Shown here: positions 37,332 to 48,087 of the stretch, one piece after another
Numbering within the stretch: position 1 is the stretch's first letter
Layout of the letters: the number at the start of each line of letters is the position of its first letter
From: Sphingomonas adhaesiva
GTDB lineage: Bacteria; Pseudomonadota; Alphaproteobacteria; Sphingomonadales; Sphingomonadaceae
DNA: 64,000 nt
Direction: 5' to 3'
Assembly: GCF_002374855.1 (NCBI RefSeq)
Contig: NZ_NWVC01000001.1
Coordinates: 806,001-870,000, forward strand
Notes under the pieces: model-generated
Database searches by the model: none
What the model saw: only the letters and a program-made list of their open reading frames with translations
What the model was told of the DNA's origin: nothing
Made by a program: the position numbers and the translations under genes

Positions 37332-39623
37332 ATGAACGGGGGGCCGTCGATCATCGAATTCCGCGCAACGGACAGCGACACGCCATCGCCGGGCCGCGAC
37401 ATGCAACCCTTTGACGAGGCGCCCTTGCCCGTGAGCGACCACGCCGATCCGCACGATGAGGTCGCACCGTCCCGCCGCGGGGCCATCTTGGGGTGGGCCG
37501 TGATCGTGGTGGCGCTGGCGTGGGTCGGGCTGGTCGTGTGGCTGGCACGCGATTCGCTGGCGGGGATGCCGCAGCTGGCGCTGGCGCAATTCGGCGCGAC
37601 GCTCGCCACCGTGCCCGCGCTGGCAGGCATCGTCTGGCTCGCCGCGCTGCGCACCAGCCGCAGCGAGGCGCAGCGGTTCGGCGCGACCGCGCGGCAGATG
37701 CGCACCGAGGCCGCGGCGCTGGGCGACACCGTCGCCGCGCTGGGCCATGCGATCGAGGAACGGCGCGTGGCGCTGGCCGAGCAGGTGCGGCTGCTGACCG
37801 CGCTGGGCGATGCCGCGACTGCCCGCCTCGCCTCGATCGGGCGCGGCCTGTCGGAGGAGATCGACCAGGCCGACGTCCATGCCCGCGCGCTCGCCCATGC
37901 CGCCGACATGGCGCAGGCGCAGCTGACCACGTTGCTGTCCGCGCTGCCCCGCGCCGCGCAGGAAACCCGCACGCTGACCGAAAGCATCGACCAGGCCGGC
38001 GTCGTCGCCAGCGAGCACACCGCCGGGCTGGACGCGCAGGTCGCCGCGCTGATCGCGCGCAGCCGCGATGCCGAGACGATCGCGGGCGGCGCGGCGGAGA
38101 AGCTCGCCGCCTATATGCAGCGGATGGAGACGACCAGCGAGACGGCGGGCGCGCGGCTGGAGACAGTTACGTCTGATGCCGCCGCCGCGGTCGACGCCCT
38201 TCTTGATCGCACCGCCAGCGCGATCGACCAGTCGCGCAAGGGGCTGTCGGCGCAGGGCGACGCGCTGCTCGCGATGGTCGCCGCCAACCAGACCGCGCTC
38301 GACCAGTCGGCGCGCGAGAGCGCCGAGGCGCTGGCCGAGCGGATCGGCCTGATCGAGATCGTGATCGAGCGGATCGCCGGCCGGCTGGACGCGCAGCAGA
38401 TCGCCGGTCGCCAGATCTTCGATTCGCTGGAAATGGGCGTCGCGCGCGCCGAAACGCGGTTCGAGGCGCTCCACGCCACCGGGACAGAGCGCAGCCAGCA
38501 ACTCGCCGCGACGGTCAGCGCGCTGCAGGCGACCGCCGAGGCGCTGTCGGTGGCGATGGATGCGGGCAACCAGTCCGCCGAACGTACGATCGCGACCACC
38601 GAGCATCTGCTGGTCGCGCTCGACGCCGCCGCGCGCGAGATGGACGAGACGATGCCGGAGGCGATCGCCCGCCTGGAAGCGCGCGTCGCATCCACCAAGC
38701 AGGTGATCGTCGCCGCCAAGCCAGAGCTGCTCGCACTCGTTACCGCCGCCGAAAGCACCCACGACGCGATCGAGGCGGTGGCGCAGGTCGTCGCCGAGCA
38801 GCGCCAGACGGTCGAGACGCTGACCGTCAAGCTCAACGAGGTGCTCGACAAGGGCCGTGGTCAGGCCGGGTTGATCGCCGACGCGGTCGAACAGGCCGCC
38901 CGCCGCGCCGACGACCTGACCGAGGAGGCTGCGCCGCGGTTGCTGGAGGCGCTGCTGCGCGTCCGCGAAACCGCCGCGACCGCCGCCGATCACGCCCGCG
39001 ACGCGCTCGCCCGCGTCATCCCGGAGGCCGCCGTGGCGCTGGAAAGCGCGGGCGTCGCGGCGCTCAGCCGCGCGGTCGACAGCGGCGTGGCGCAGCAGGT
39101 CGAACAGGTCGCGCAGGTCGCCGAGGCCGCCGTCGCCGCCACGGCGCGTGCCGGCGAGCGGCTGCAACAGCAGTTGACGGGGATCGAGGCGACGATCGCG
39201 CTGGTCGACCAGCGGCTGGAGGAAGCGCGCGCCGCCGGCGAAGAAGCCGACCGCGACAGCTTCGCACGGCGTGCCTCGCTGCTGATCGAATCGCTCAATT
39301 CTGCGTCGATCGACCTCACCCGCACCTTCGCGCCGGAAATTTCCGACAGTGCCTGGGCCGCCTATCTGAAGGGCGACCGCGGCGTCTTCACCCGCCGCGC
39401 GGTGCGGTTGCTGGACGGCAGCGAGCAGCGCGACGTCGCGCGGCTGTACGACGACGACCCGTCGTTCCGCGAACAGGTCAACCGCTACATCCACGATTTC
39501 GAGGCGATGCTGCGCACCATCCTGGCGCAACGCGACGGCTCGCCGCTGGGCGTGACGCTGCTGTCGTCGGACATGGGCAAGCTCTACGTCGCGCTGGCGC
39601 AGGCTATCGAACGCCTGCGCTGA
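37332..39623 (+). CDS. Membrane-anchored coiled-coil protein
   Basis: A 763-residue protein with a short cytoplasmic tail, two membrane helices (AILGWAVIVVALAWVGLVVWLA, and LATVPALAGIVWLAAL) and then about 550 residues of Ala/Glu-rich coiled coil. A conserved-looking C-terminal domain (FAPEISDSAWAAYLKGDRGVFTRR to IHDFEAMLRTILAQR) ends the protein. The layout of paired N-terminal helices and a long coiled coil resembles polarity factors such as Caulobacter TipN, but sequence identity was not checked. It is complete. Function is unknown; a role in cell envelope or polar organisation is a guess. Confidence 0.75.
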   Translation: MNGGPSIIEFRATDSDTPSPGRDMQPFDEAPLPVSDHADPHDEVAPSRRGAILGWAVIVVALAWVGLVVWLARDSLAGMPQLALAQFGATLATVPALAGIVWLAALRTSRSEAQRFGATARQMRTEAAALGDTVAALGHAIEERRVALAEQVRLLTALGDAATARLASIGRGLSEEIDQADVHARALAHAADMAQAQLTTLLSALPRAAQETRTLTESIDQAGVVASEHTAGLDAQVAALIARSRDAETIAGGAAEKLAAYMQRMETTSETAGARLETVTSDAAAAVDALLDRTASAIDQSRKGLSAQGDALLAMVAANQTALDQSARESAEALAERIGLIEIVIERIAGRLDAQQIAGRQIFDSLEMGVARAETRFEALHATGTERSQQLAATVSALQATAEALSVAMDAGNQSAERTIATTEHLLVALDAAAREMDETMPEAIARLEARVASTKQVIVAAKPELLALVTAAESTHDAIEAVAQVVAEQRQTVETLTVKLNEVLDKGRGQAGLIADAVEQAARRADDLTEEAAPRLLEALLRVRETAATAADHARDALARVIPEAAVALESAGVAALSRAVDSGVAQQVEQVAQVAEAAVAATARAGERLQQQLTGIEATIALVDQRLEEARAAGEEADRDSFARRASLLIESLNSASIDLTRTFAPEISDSAWAAYLKGDRGVFTRRAVRLLDGSEQRDVARLYDDDPSFREQVNRYIHDFEAMLRTILAQRDGSPLGVTLLSSDMGKLYVALAQAIERLR

Positions 39624-39629
39624 GCGCGG

Positions 39630-40529
39630 TCACCGGGGCGCGGCCGCCCCCGAGCAGCGGGAGCGATCGAACCAGAACCGCCCGGCCTGGTGATCGTAGA
39701 CCAGTCGCTGGCCGATCATCGCGTTGATGCCCAGGATCATCGCCGGCCCGTCGCCGATCCCGAAGCTTTTGAACACTGACAGATCGGCGACCCGCACCGT
39801 CACGTCGCGTACCGTGCGGCTGGCGAACGTCACCGCCCCCACCTTGCCCTCACGCGTGCCCGTCGCCTCCCCCGCCGCGCCGTACAGCGTCTCTCCCCGC
39901 CCGAAGCTGTCGCTGTCGATCCCAGCAGCGCGGGCAAACGCGGTATTGATCTGCGTTCCCCGCGATCCCGTATCCAGTACCGCGATACCGGCCGTGCCGT
40001 TGACCGTGACGGGCAGCGTCAACTGCGTACCTTCCGCCACCGTCCCCCCGCGGATCATCACGGCTCCGCGCGTCAGGATACGACGCATCGACACGGGCTT
40101 GGGCAGCAACGATACGGTACGGCACGGAAAGTCGAAGATCGAGACCGCGCCGTCCATCAGGTCGTTCCCCGTCACCCCCGCAGCGATCTCCGCATCCTTG
40201 CGATCCGGCAGGCCGGTGACGTCGACGTCGCGGATCGTGCGGCCGTCGACCGAGATACTATCCAGCCGATAGGTCGGCATCGTCGCCGCGCCGGTCATCC
40301 CCACCACGCGGATCGGCGTCCCGGCCTTCAGCGCCTGCTGGCGTGCGAACCATTCATAGACGTGCGTGCCGTCCGCCCCGGTGTCCAGGATGAACGGCAC
40401 CGTCCCCTTGCCGTTGACGAACGCGGGCACGACCAGATGGCCGTTCCCCGCCGGGGTCAGCGGGACGGACGATCCCGCGGGAGCGGCGAACAACAGGCAC
40501 GACGCGGCAATCGCCGAAAACGGACGCAT
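39630..40529 (-). CDS. Exported retropepsin-like aspartic protease
   Basis: A 299-residue protein with a signal peptide (MRPFSAIAASCLLFAAPAGS) and two aspartic-protease lobes: Asp49 in FILDTGADGTH and Asp186 in VLDTGSRGTQI. Each lobe also has a later hydrophobic-Gly segment (VTGNDLMDG and ILGINAMIG), as in retropepsin-like proteases of bacteria. Two lobes in one chain mean it need not dimerise, unlike retroviral enzymes. ATG 40529 has GGAG six bases upstream; ATG 40541 is possible. The substrate is unknown. Confidence 0.83.
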   Translation of the reverse strand: MRPFSAIAASCLLFAAPAGSSVPLTPAGNGHLVVPAFVNGKGTVPFILDTGADGTHVYEWFARQQALKAGTPIRVVGMTGAATMPTYRLDSISVDGRTIRDVDVTGLPDRKDAEIAAGVTGNDLMDGAVSIFDFPCRTVSLLPKPVSMRRILTRGAVMIRGGTVAEGTQLTLPVTVNGTAGIAVLDTGSRGTQINTAFARAAGIDSDSFGRGETLYGAAGEATGTREGKVGAVTFASRTVRDVTVRVADLSVFKSFGIGDGPAMILGINAMIGQRLVYDHQAGRFWFDRSRCSGAAAPR

Positions 40530-40567
40530 GGTCTTCTCCATCCTTGTGTGAACAGGTCGTCGCCCGA

Positions 40568-40777
40568 TCAGCTATCGGGCAGATATTCCAGAAGATCCCC
40601 GGGCTGGCAGTCGAGGTGGCGGCAGATCGCCTCCAGCGTCTCGAACCGCAGCCCCTTCACCTTGCCCGATTTGAAAAGCGACAGGTTCGCCTCGGTCGCG
40701 CCGATCGCCTGCGCCAGTTCCTTCGAACGCATCTTGCGCCTGGCCAGCATGACGTCGAGCCGGACGACGATCGCCAT
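40568..40777 (-). CDS. XRE-family HTH regulator, YozG-like
   Basis: A 69-residue Cro/C1-type DNA-binding protein consisting almost only of the helix-turn-helix: MLARRKMRSKELAQAIGATE, NLSLFKSGKVKGLRFETLEAI and CRHLDCQPGDLLEYLPDS. It starts on the stop codon of the DUF2975 gene (TGATG overlap). Such HTH-DUF2975 pairs are common and presumably form one regulatory unit in which the membrane protein controls the regulator. Confidence 0.87.
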   Translation of the reverse strand: MAIVVRLDVMLARRKMRSKELAQAIGATEANLSLFKSGKVKGLRFETLEAICRHLDCQPGDLLEYLPDS

Positions 40778-41382
40778 CAGAAGAACCCGGCGCGGTCGCG
40801 TTCGATCTCCGCGCCGAATGCGATGACGTTGACGAACGCGAACAACAACATGCCGAGGACCGCCGCGTCGAGCTGTCGCCACTCCAGCTTGACCGCCACC
40901 GGGCTCATGCCGGCGGCATACAGGACCGCGTGGGTGACGAGCGGGACGATCGCATAGGCGATCAGCGCCCATGCGATGCGACGCATCAGCATCCCGTTGA
41001 CGGCGGTGAAGATCATCCGCCGCGCGTACAGGCGGAACAGCCCGACCAGGCTGGCCAGGATCACCAGGCCGGGGATCAGTCGAAGGATGAGGAGCGCCGC
41101 CGCCAGCGTCGATTGCCAGATCGCGTAACGCGAGATGGTCACGAAGCCCGCCGGCACGGCATCGCCGGCGTCACGCGTAACGATGAACGCGAAACCGCCG
41201 TCGAGCATTCCGGCATGGTCACCCACCCGGAACAGCAGCAGCATGACCTGCAGCGCCGCGGTCGCCGCCATCGCGGTCATCACCGCGCAGGCGACGGCGA
41301 AGTACACGCGCCCCCGCCGCTCAAGGGTATCGGCCGATCCCGCCTGCTCGGCCATCGTCGCTGGTTCGTAAGGTCGAATCAT
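40777..41382 (-). CDS. DUF2975 membrane protein
   Basis: A 201-residue inner-membrane protein with four predicted helices: YFAVACAVMTAMAATAALQ, IWQSTLAAALLILRLIPGLV, a third around WALIAYAIVPLVTHAVLYAAG, and a fourth in LGMLLFAFVNVIAFGAEI. It ends in the typical DUF2975 tail before a cytoplasmic GAEIERDRAGFF. GGAGG lies before the ATG at 41382. Translation is coupled to the HTH gene that follows. No enzyme function is known. Confidence 0.82.
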   Translation of the reverse strand: MIRPYEPATMAEQAGSADTLERRGRVYFAVACAVMTAMAATAALQVMLLLFRVGDHAGMLDGGFAFIVTRDAGDAVPAGFVTISRYAIWQSTLAAALLILRLIPGLVILASLVGLFRLYARRMIFTAVNGMLMRRIAWALIAYAIVPLVTHAVLYAAGMSPVAVKLEWRQLDAAVLGMLLFAFVNVIAFGAEIERDRAGFF

Positions 41383-41486
41383 GCTGCCTCCGTCCGGCAG
41401 CATACCCACGAATTATCGAAATACGATAATTATTTTCAACCCGCCGAAACTGGCTCCATGGCATTCCGGGCATTTCACGTCCGGCG

Positions 41487-41765
41487 TCAGTCCACCGCAT
41501 TCGCCGGATCGGCCAGGTCCAGCATCCCCGCCGTCACCCAGCCGAATTCGTAATTCGCGACGAACAGCGCGAACAGGATCGTCGCCACGATCGTCGTGCG
41601 CACCACCACCTTCTTCAGCGAGAATTCGTGCGGCGCACTTTCCGCGGTGCCGGGGACGTGCTCGCCCCCTGCCTCGGCGGTGGTGCGCACCCCGAACGGC
41701 AGCACCAGGAAGACCGAAAAGGCCCAGAACAGGATGTAGATCGCCAACAGCGACGTCCAGCGCAT
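41487..41765 (-). CDS. DUF1467 family membrane protein
   Basis: A 92-residue protein with two membrane helices: ILFWAFSVFLVLPFGVRT and TIVATILFALFVANYEFGWV. The FLVLPFGVRT-TAEAGGE-xxPGTAESAP segment is the family hallmark. It lies at the end of the nuo-birA-coaX-RNase J unit, 19 bases after the RNase J gene, which is a conserved alphaproteobacterial arrangement. Function is unknown. Confidence 0.9.
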   Translation of the reverse strand: MRWTSLLAIYILFWAFSVFLVLPFGVRTTAEAGGEHVPGTAESAPHEFSLKKVVVRTTIVATILFALFVANYEFGWVTAGMLDLADPANAVD

Positions 41766-41784
41766 GATCGCCGCCCCGCCCGCG

Positions 41785-43428
41785 TCAGACCTGGACGATC
41801 ACGACGTCGACCACCGGCTTCTTGCCGGTCCAGCGCGTCGCGACGCGGCGCACCGCCAGCCGCACGTCCTCGCGCAGGCGATCGCGGTCGCGCACGCGGC
41901 CCTCCATCGCCTCGGTCGCGGCCTCGACCGCCTCGGCCATGAACGGCTCGCGCTCCTCCTCGACCGGAATGCCCTGGAAGCGGACGTCCGGGATACCGCC
42001 GGCGCGGCCGTTGCGGTCCACCGCGATCCCGACAGAGATCGTGCCGTTCACCGCGATGCGGCGGCGGTCGTTGATCGTCCCGCCGTCGGCCGGCAGGATC
42101 ACGTCACCGTCCAGCACGAGCCGCCCCACCGGCACGTCGCCGATCTTCTTCGGCCCTTCGGGCGCCAGCCGCACCATGTCGCCGTTGGTCTGGACATGCA
42201 CCGCGCCGATCCCCTGCGACAGGCCGAAGCGCGCATGTTCCATCAGGTGCCGCATCTCGCCATGCACCGGCACCAGCGTCTTGGGGCGCAGCCATTCGTA
42301 CATCTTGGCCAGTTCCGGGCGACCGGGGTGGCCGGAGACATGGACGTGCGCCTGCCGCTCGGTCACCATCTCCACGCCCTTGGCCGCCAGCTGGTTCTGG
42401 ATGCGGCCGACCGCCACTTCGTTGCCGGGGATTTGCCGCGCGGAGAAGATCACCATGTCGCCCTGGTCGAGCGAGATCTGGTGCGATCCGTCCGCGATCC
42501 GCGCCAGCGCCGCGCGCGGCTCGCCCTGCCCCCCGGTCGCGACGATCAGCACGCGGTTGCGCGGCATTCGCATCGCGGCATCGACGTCGATCGTGTCCGG
42601 AAAGTCCTTGAGGTAGCCGGTCGCCTTGGCGACGCGGATGATCCGGTCCAGCGAGCGCCCGGTGACGCACAGCTTGCGCCCCGTCTCCTGCGCCACCTTG
42701 CCCAGCGTCGACAGCCGCGCGGCGTTGGAGGCGAAGGTGGTGACGACCACCCGCCCGCGCGCCCGCGCGACGCTTTCGGCCAGCCCCTTGCGCACGCTCG
42801 CCTCGCTGCCCGACGGTTCGGTGTTGAAGGCGTTGGTGGAATCGCACACCAGCACGTCGATGCCGCGCTTGCCGATCGCGGTCAGCTCCTCGGGGGTGGA
42901 CGGCTTGCCGATCACCGGCGTGGCATCCAGCTTCCAGTCGCCGGTGTGGAACACGCGGCCCGCCTTGGTTTCGATCAGCAGCGCATTGGCTTCCGGGATC
43001 GAGTGCGACAGCGGCACCATCTCGACGCGGAACGGCCCGACGTTGAACGGCTCGCGCGCATGGACCATGCGGATCTTGACGCGATCCTCGATCCGTTCCT
43101 CCTCCAGCTTGCCGCGCACCAGCCCGGCGGTGAAGGGAGTGGCGTAGATCGGTACGCCCAGATCCTCGGCCAGATACGGCAGCGCGCCGATATGGTCCTC
43201 ATGCCCGTGGGTGAGGACGATCCCGACCAGATCGGACAGGCGCTCCTCGATGAAGCGCAGGTCGGGCAGGATTACGTCGATCCCGGGATAATGCGCATCG
43301 GCGAAGGTCACGCCGCAATCGACCATCAGCCATTTGCCGGCATGGCCATAAAGGATGACGTTCATCCCGATCTCGCCCGATCCGCCGAGCGCGCAGAAAA
43401 GAAGTTCGTTGGTCTTGGGGGTGGTCAT
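41785..43428 (-). CDS. rnj: Ribonuclease J
   Basis: A 547-residue RNase of the metallo-beta-lactamase/beta-CASP superfamily, used in rRNA maturation and mRNA decay. The metal motif is TPHGHEDHIG-like LTHGHEDHIG, with further ligands in FHTGDWKLD and VHVSGHPGRPEL (beta-CASP motifs). The opening LLFCALGGSGEIGMN is the family start. It is one of the later genes of the long minus-strand unit that starts with nuoA. Confidence 0.95.
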   Translation of the reverse strand: MTTPKTNELLFCALGGSGEIGMNVILYGHAGKWLMVDCGVTFADAHYPGIDVILPDLRFIEERLSDLVGIVLTHGHEDHIGALPYLAEDLGVPIYATPFTAGLVRGKLEEERIEDRVKIRMVHAREPFNVGPFRVEMVPLSHSIPEANALLIETKAGRVFHTGDWKLDATPVIGKPSTPEELTAIGKRGIDVLVCDSTNAFNTEPSGSEASVRKGLAESVARARGRVVVTTFASNAARLSTLGKVAQETGRKLCVTGRSLDRIIRVAKATGYLKDFPDTIDVDAAMRMPRNRVLIVATGGQGEPRAALARIADGSHQISLDQGDMVIFSARQIPGNEVAVGRIQNQLAAKGVEMVTERQAHVHVSGHPGRPELAKMYEWLRPKTLVPVHGEMRHLMEHARFGLSQGIGAVHVQTNGDMVRLAPEGPKKIGDVPVGRLVLDGDVILPADGGTINDRRRIAVNGTISVGIAVDRNGRAGGIPDVRFQGIPVEEEREPFMAEAVEAATEAMEGRVRDRDRLREDVRLAVRRVATRWTGKKPVVDVVIVQV

Positions 43429-43515
43429 TCGAATCCTTCGGTCATCGTCCCGGCGAGGTGGCGGCGCGGAGCCGCGGCATGGCTATCGTCGCTTCGGGAC
43501 GGGAAAAAATACAGT

Positions 43516-44313
43516 TCAGCGGGCAATATGGACCCGTTCCCACATGATCGCCAGACCCTGTATGGTCAGGTCCGGTTCGATCGCGTCGAAGACATTGGTG
43601 TGGCGCTCGAACAGCGTGGCCAGCCCGCCGGTGGCGACCACCTTCACCGGGCGCCCCACCTCGTGCTTCATCCGCGCGACCAGCCCCTCGATCATCGCGA
43701 TATAGCCCCAGTAGATGCCGATGTTCATCTGGTCGACGGTGTTGCGGCCGATCACGCTCACCGGCCCTTCCGGCGCCTCGATCGCGATGCGCGGCAGCTT
43801 GGCGGCGGCATTGACCAGCGCGTCGAGCGACAGGTTGATGCCCGGCGCGATGATTCCGCCCTTGTACGCGCCGGTGTAGTCCGAATGGTCGACCGTCGTC
43901 GCGGTACCGAAATCGATGACGATCAGGTCGCCCGGGTGCAGCGCATGCGCCGCGATCGTGTTGACCGCGCGGTCCGCGCCCAGATTCTGCGGCTCGTCGA
44001 CATCCAGCGCCAGCCCCCATTCCAGCGGCGCCCGCCCGGCGACCAACGCCTCGGTTCGGAAATATTTCGATGCCAGCACCTGCAGGTTGTGGAGCGCGCG
44101 CGGGACGACGGTGGAGATCACTACCGCCTCCACATCGTCGCGGCTGAATCCTTCCAGCGCCAGCAATTGGCTCAGCCACACCGCATATTCGTCGGCGGTG
44201 CGGCGCGGGTCGGTGGCGATGCGCCAGCGCGCCTTGATCTCGCGCCCGCCGGCGCCGGCGGCCACCAGCGCGAAGACGATATTGGTGTTGCCGGCATCGA
44301 CCGCGAGCAGCAT
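43516..44313 (-). CDS. coaX: Type III pantothenate kinase
   Basis: A 265-residue enzyme for the first step of coenzyme A synthesis. The ATP loop is [16 protein letters not shown], and [11 protein letters not shown] and [19 protein letters not shown] are the pantothenate-binding and catalytic segments. It is a full-length CoaX. It lies between birA and the RNase J gene, the usual order after nuoN in alphaproteobacteria. Confidence 0.96.
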   Translation of the reverse strand: MLLAVDAGNTNIVFALVAAGAGGREIKARWRIATDPRRTADEYAVWLSQLLALEGFSRDDVEAVVISTVVPRALHNLQVLASKYFRTEALVAGRAPLEWGLALDVDEPQNLGADRAVNTIAAHALHPGDLIVIDFGTATTVDHSDYTGAYKGGIIAPGINLSLDALVNAAAKLPRIAIEAPEGPVSVIGRNTVDQMNIGIYWGYIAMIEGLVARMKHEVGRPVKVVATGGLATLFERHTNVFDAIEPDLTIQGLAIMWERVHIAR

Positions 44314-44331
44314 GGCCTCTCCCCTTCCGTC

Positions 44332-45051
44332 TTATACCAGGAACACGTCGCCGGCGTGAATGACACGCCGTTCGCCGTCCGCCAAGCGCAGCGTCAGCGC
44401 GCCCTGCGCGTCCAGCCCGTCGAATGCGCCCTCCACCGCCTCGCCATCGGGCAGGCGCGCAATCAGCGGCGTTCCCGGCGGGTGGGCGCGCTCGCCCCAG
44501 CGCGCCACCACCGGCGCCAGCCCATCGCGCCGCCACCATGCCAGCCACGCGGCGAACAGTTCCGCCAGCCGGTCGAGCAGCGCGGCGGCATCGGTCGCGG
44601 ATCCCTGCGCCGCCAGACTGGTCGCCTCGCGGTCCGGCAGATCGGGATGATGCGCCACGTTGACGCCCACGCCGATCACCACCCAGTCACCGGCGCGCTC
44701 CAGCAGGATGCCCGACAGCTTGGCCGGCCCCAGCAGCAGGTCGTTGGGCCATTTGAGCGCCAGCCGCCCGGCGCGCTGCGCCGGCAAGGCGTCGCGGACC
44801 GTCTCCTCCACTGCCACCGCCGCGACCAGCGCCAGCGTGGGCGGCGCCGGATCGCCCGGCACGATGCGCACCAGCGTGCTGGCGTAAAGGTTGCCGACGG
44901 GCGACTGCCACGGCCGCCCTTGCCGCCCGCGCCCCTGCGTCTGGCGCTCCGCGCGCAGCCACAGCCCCTCCTCGCCACCGCCATCGCGCGCGATCGCCAG
45001 CAGGTCGGCGTTGGTCGACCCCGTCTGCGCGACGGTGACGATGCGCGGCAC
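44332..45051 (-). CDS. birA: Biotin--[acetyl-CoA carboxylase] ligase
   Basis: A 239-residue enzyme attaching biotin to acetyl-CoA carboxylase carrier protein. Signature segments are GSTNADLLAIA, QTQGRGRQGRPWQSP (the biotinyl-AMP loop) and LALKWPNDLLL. There is no N-terminal DNA-binding domain, so unlike E. coli BirA it is not a repressor. It begins ten bases after nuoN. Confidence 0.95.
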   Translation of the reverse strand: MPRIVTVAQTGSTNADLLAIARDGGGEEGLWLRAERQTQGRGRQGRPWQSPVGNLYASTLVRIVPGDPAPPTLALVAAVAVEETVRDALPAQRAGRLALKWPNDLLLGPAKLSGILLERAGDWVVIGVGVNVAHHPDLPDREATSLAAQGSATDAAALLDRLAELFAAWLAWWRRDGLAPVVARWGERAHPPGTPLIARLPDGEAVEGAFDGLDAQGALTLRLADGERRVIHAGDVFLV

Positions 45052-45060
45052 GAAGCGTGC

Positions 45061-46520
<1,460 letters not shown>

Positions 46521-46521
<1 letters not shown>

Positions 46522-48074
46522 CAGTGCGCACTCCCCGGCGCTTCATGGCCCGTGGCGGGCGTTTCGGCGTGGGCGGCGGGTACGATCCCGGTGCCCTTCG
46601 TCGGGCGCGAATCCCCGGCCGGCCTGGCGCGCTCGATCCGCGCCAGCAGAATCTGCGTGTCCTTGCGCATCGGCGCCAGGAAGCTTTCCGGATAGACGCC
46701 CATCCACAGGACCGCCGCGGCGATCGGTACCAGCAGCCACAGTTCGCGCGCCGACAGGTCGGGCATCGCGCGCACCTCTTCGGACGTGATCTCGCCCCAC
46801 ACGACGCGGCGGTACAGGTACAGCATGTACGCCGCGCCCAGGATGATGCCGGTCGTGCACAGCAGCGCGATCGTGGTCGACACCTTGTACGTGCCCATCA
46901 GGCTCAGCAGTTCGCCGACGAAGTTGCTGGTGCCCGGCAACCCGATCGACGCCATGGTGAACAGCAGGAACAGGATCGCATAGCGCGGCATGTTGATCGC
47001 CAGGCCGCCGTAGCGGCTGATCTCACGCGTGTGCAGCCGGTCGTAGATGACGCCGACGCACAGGAACAGCGCGCCCGATACCAGGCCGTGGCCCAGCATC
47101 ACCATCATCGCGCCCTCGATCCCCTGCGCGTTGAACGCGAACAGGCCGATCGTCACGATCGCCATGTGCGCGACCGAGGAATAGGCGATCAGCTTCTTCA
47201 TGTCCGACTGCACCAACGCGACGAGGCTGGTGTAGATCACGGCCACCGCGCTCAGCCCGAACACCAGCCAGACGAGGCTGGCCGACGCTTCCGGGAACAT
47301 CGGCAGGCTGAAGCGCAGGAAGCCGTAGCCGCCCAGCTTCAGCAGCACGCCCGCCAGGATCACCGAGCCGGCGGTCGGCGCCTGCACGTGCGCGTCGGGC
47401 AGCCAGGTGTGGACCGGCCACATCGGCATCTTCACCGCGAACGACGCGAAGAACGCCAGCCACAGCCACGTCTGCACCTGCGGCGGGAAGTCGTAGTTGA
47501 GGAGCACCGGGATGCTGGTCGTTCCCGCGGTGATGCTCATGTACAGCATCGCGATGAACATCAGCAGCGAACCCAGCAGCGTGTACAGGAAGAACTTGTA
47601 CGACGCGTAGATGCGGTTCACCCCGCCCCAGATGCCGATGATGAGGAACATCGGGATCAGGCCGGCTTCGAAGAAGATGTAGAACAGGAACAGGTCCTGC
47701 GCCGCGAAGGTGCCGATCATCAGCACCTCGGTCAGCAGGAACGCCGCCATATATTCGGGCACGCGCTTTTCGATCGCCTGCCAGCTGGCGCCGATGCAGA
47801 TCGGCATCAGGAACACCGACAGCGCGATCAGCAACAGCGCATAGCCGTCGATGCCCAGCGCCCAGGCGAAGCGCCCGAACACCGGCGCATATTCGACGAA
47901 CTGCCACTGCGCGCCGCCGACGTCGAACGACGTCCACAGCACCACGCCCAGCGCAAGGTCGATCAGCGTCGCCGCCAGCGCGGTCCAGCGCGCGGCGGAG
48001 GCGGAAAGGAAGAGGCAGGCGACCGCGGCGACGGCCGGGATCGCGAGCATCAGCGACAGGATCGGGAACGACAC
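46521..48074 (-). CDS. nuoM: NADH-quinone oxidoreductase subunit M
   Basis: A 517-residue antiporter-like subunit of complex I. Characteristic segments are [40 protein letters not shown] with the pump Lys and His, and [19 protein letters not shown]. The C-terminal 45 residues (after MRKDTQILL) are Ala/His/Pro-rich and less conserved. It lies 13 bases after nuoL and overlaps nuoN. Confidence 0.97.
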
Positions 48075-48087
48075 GTTACTGACCCCC

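Noticed and set aside
37284..39530. Long minus-strand frame continuing from the membrane protein at 36030
   Set aside because: It is the shadow of the coiled-coil gene on the plus strand; the family-like sequence starts only near 37211-37283.
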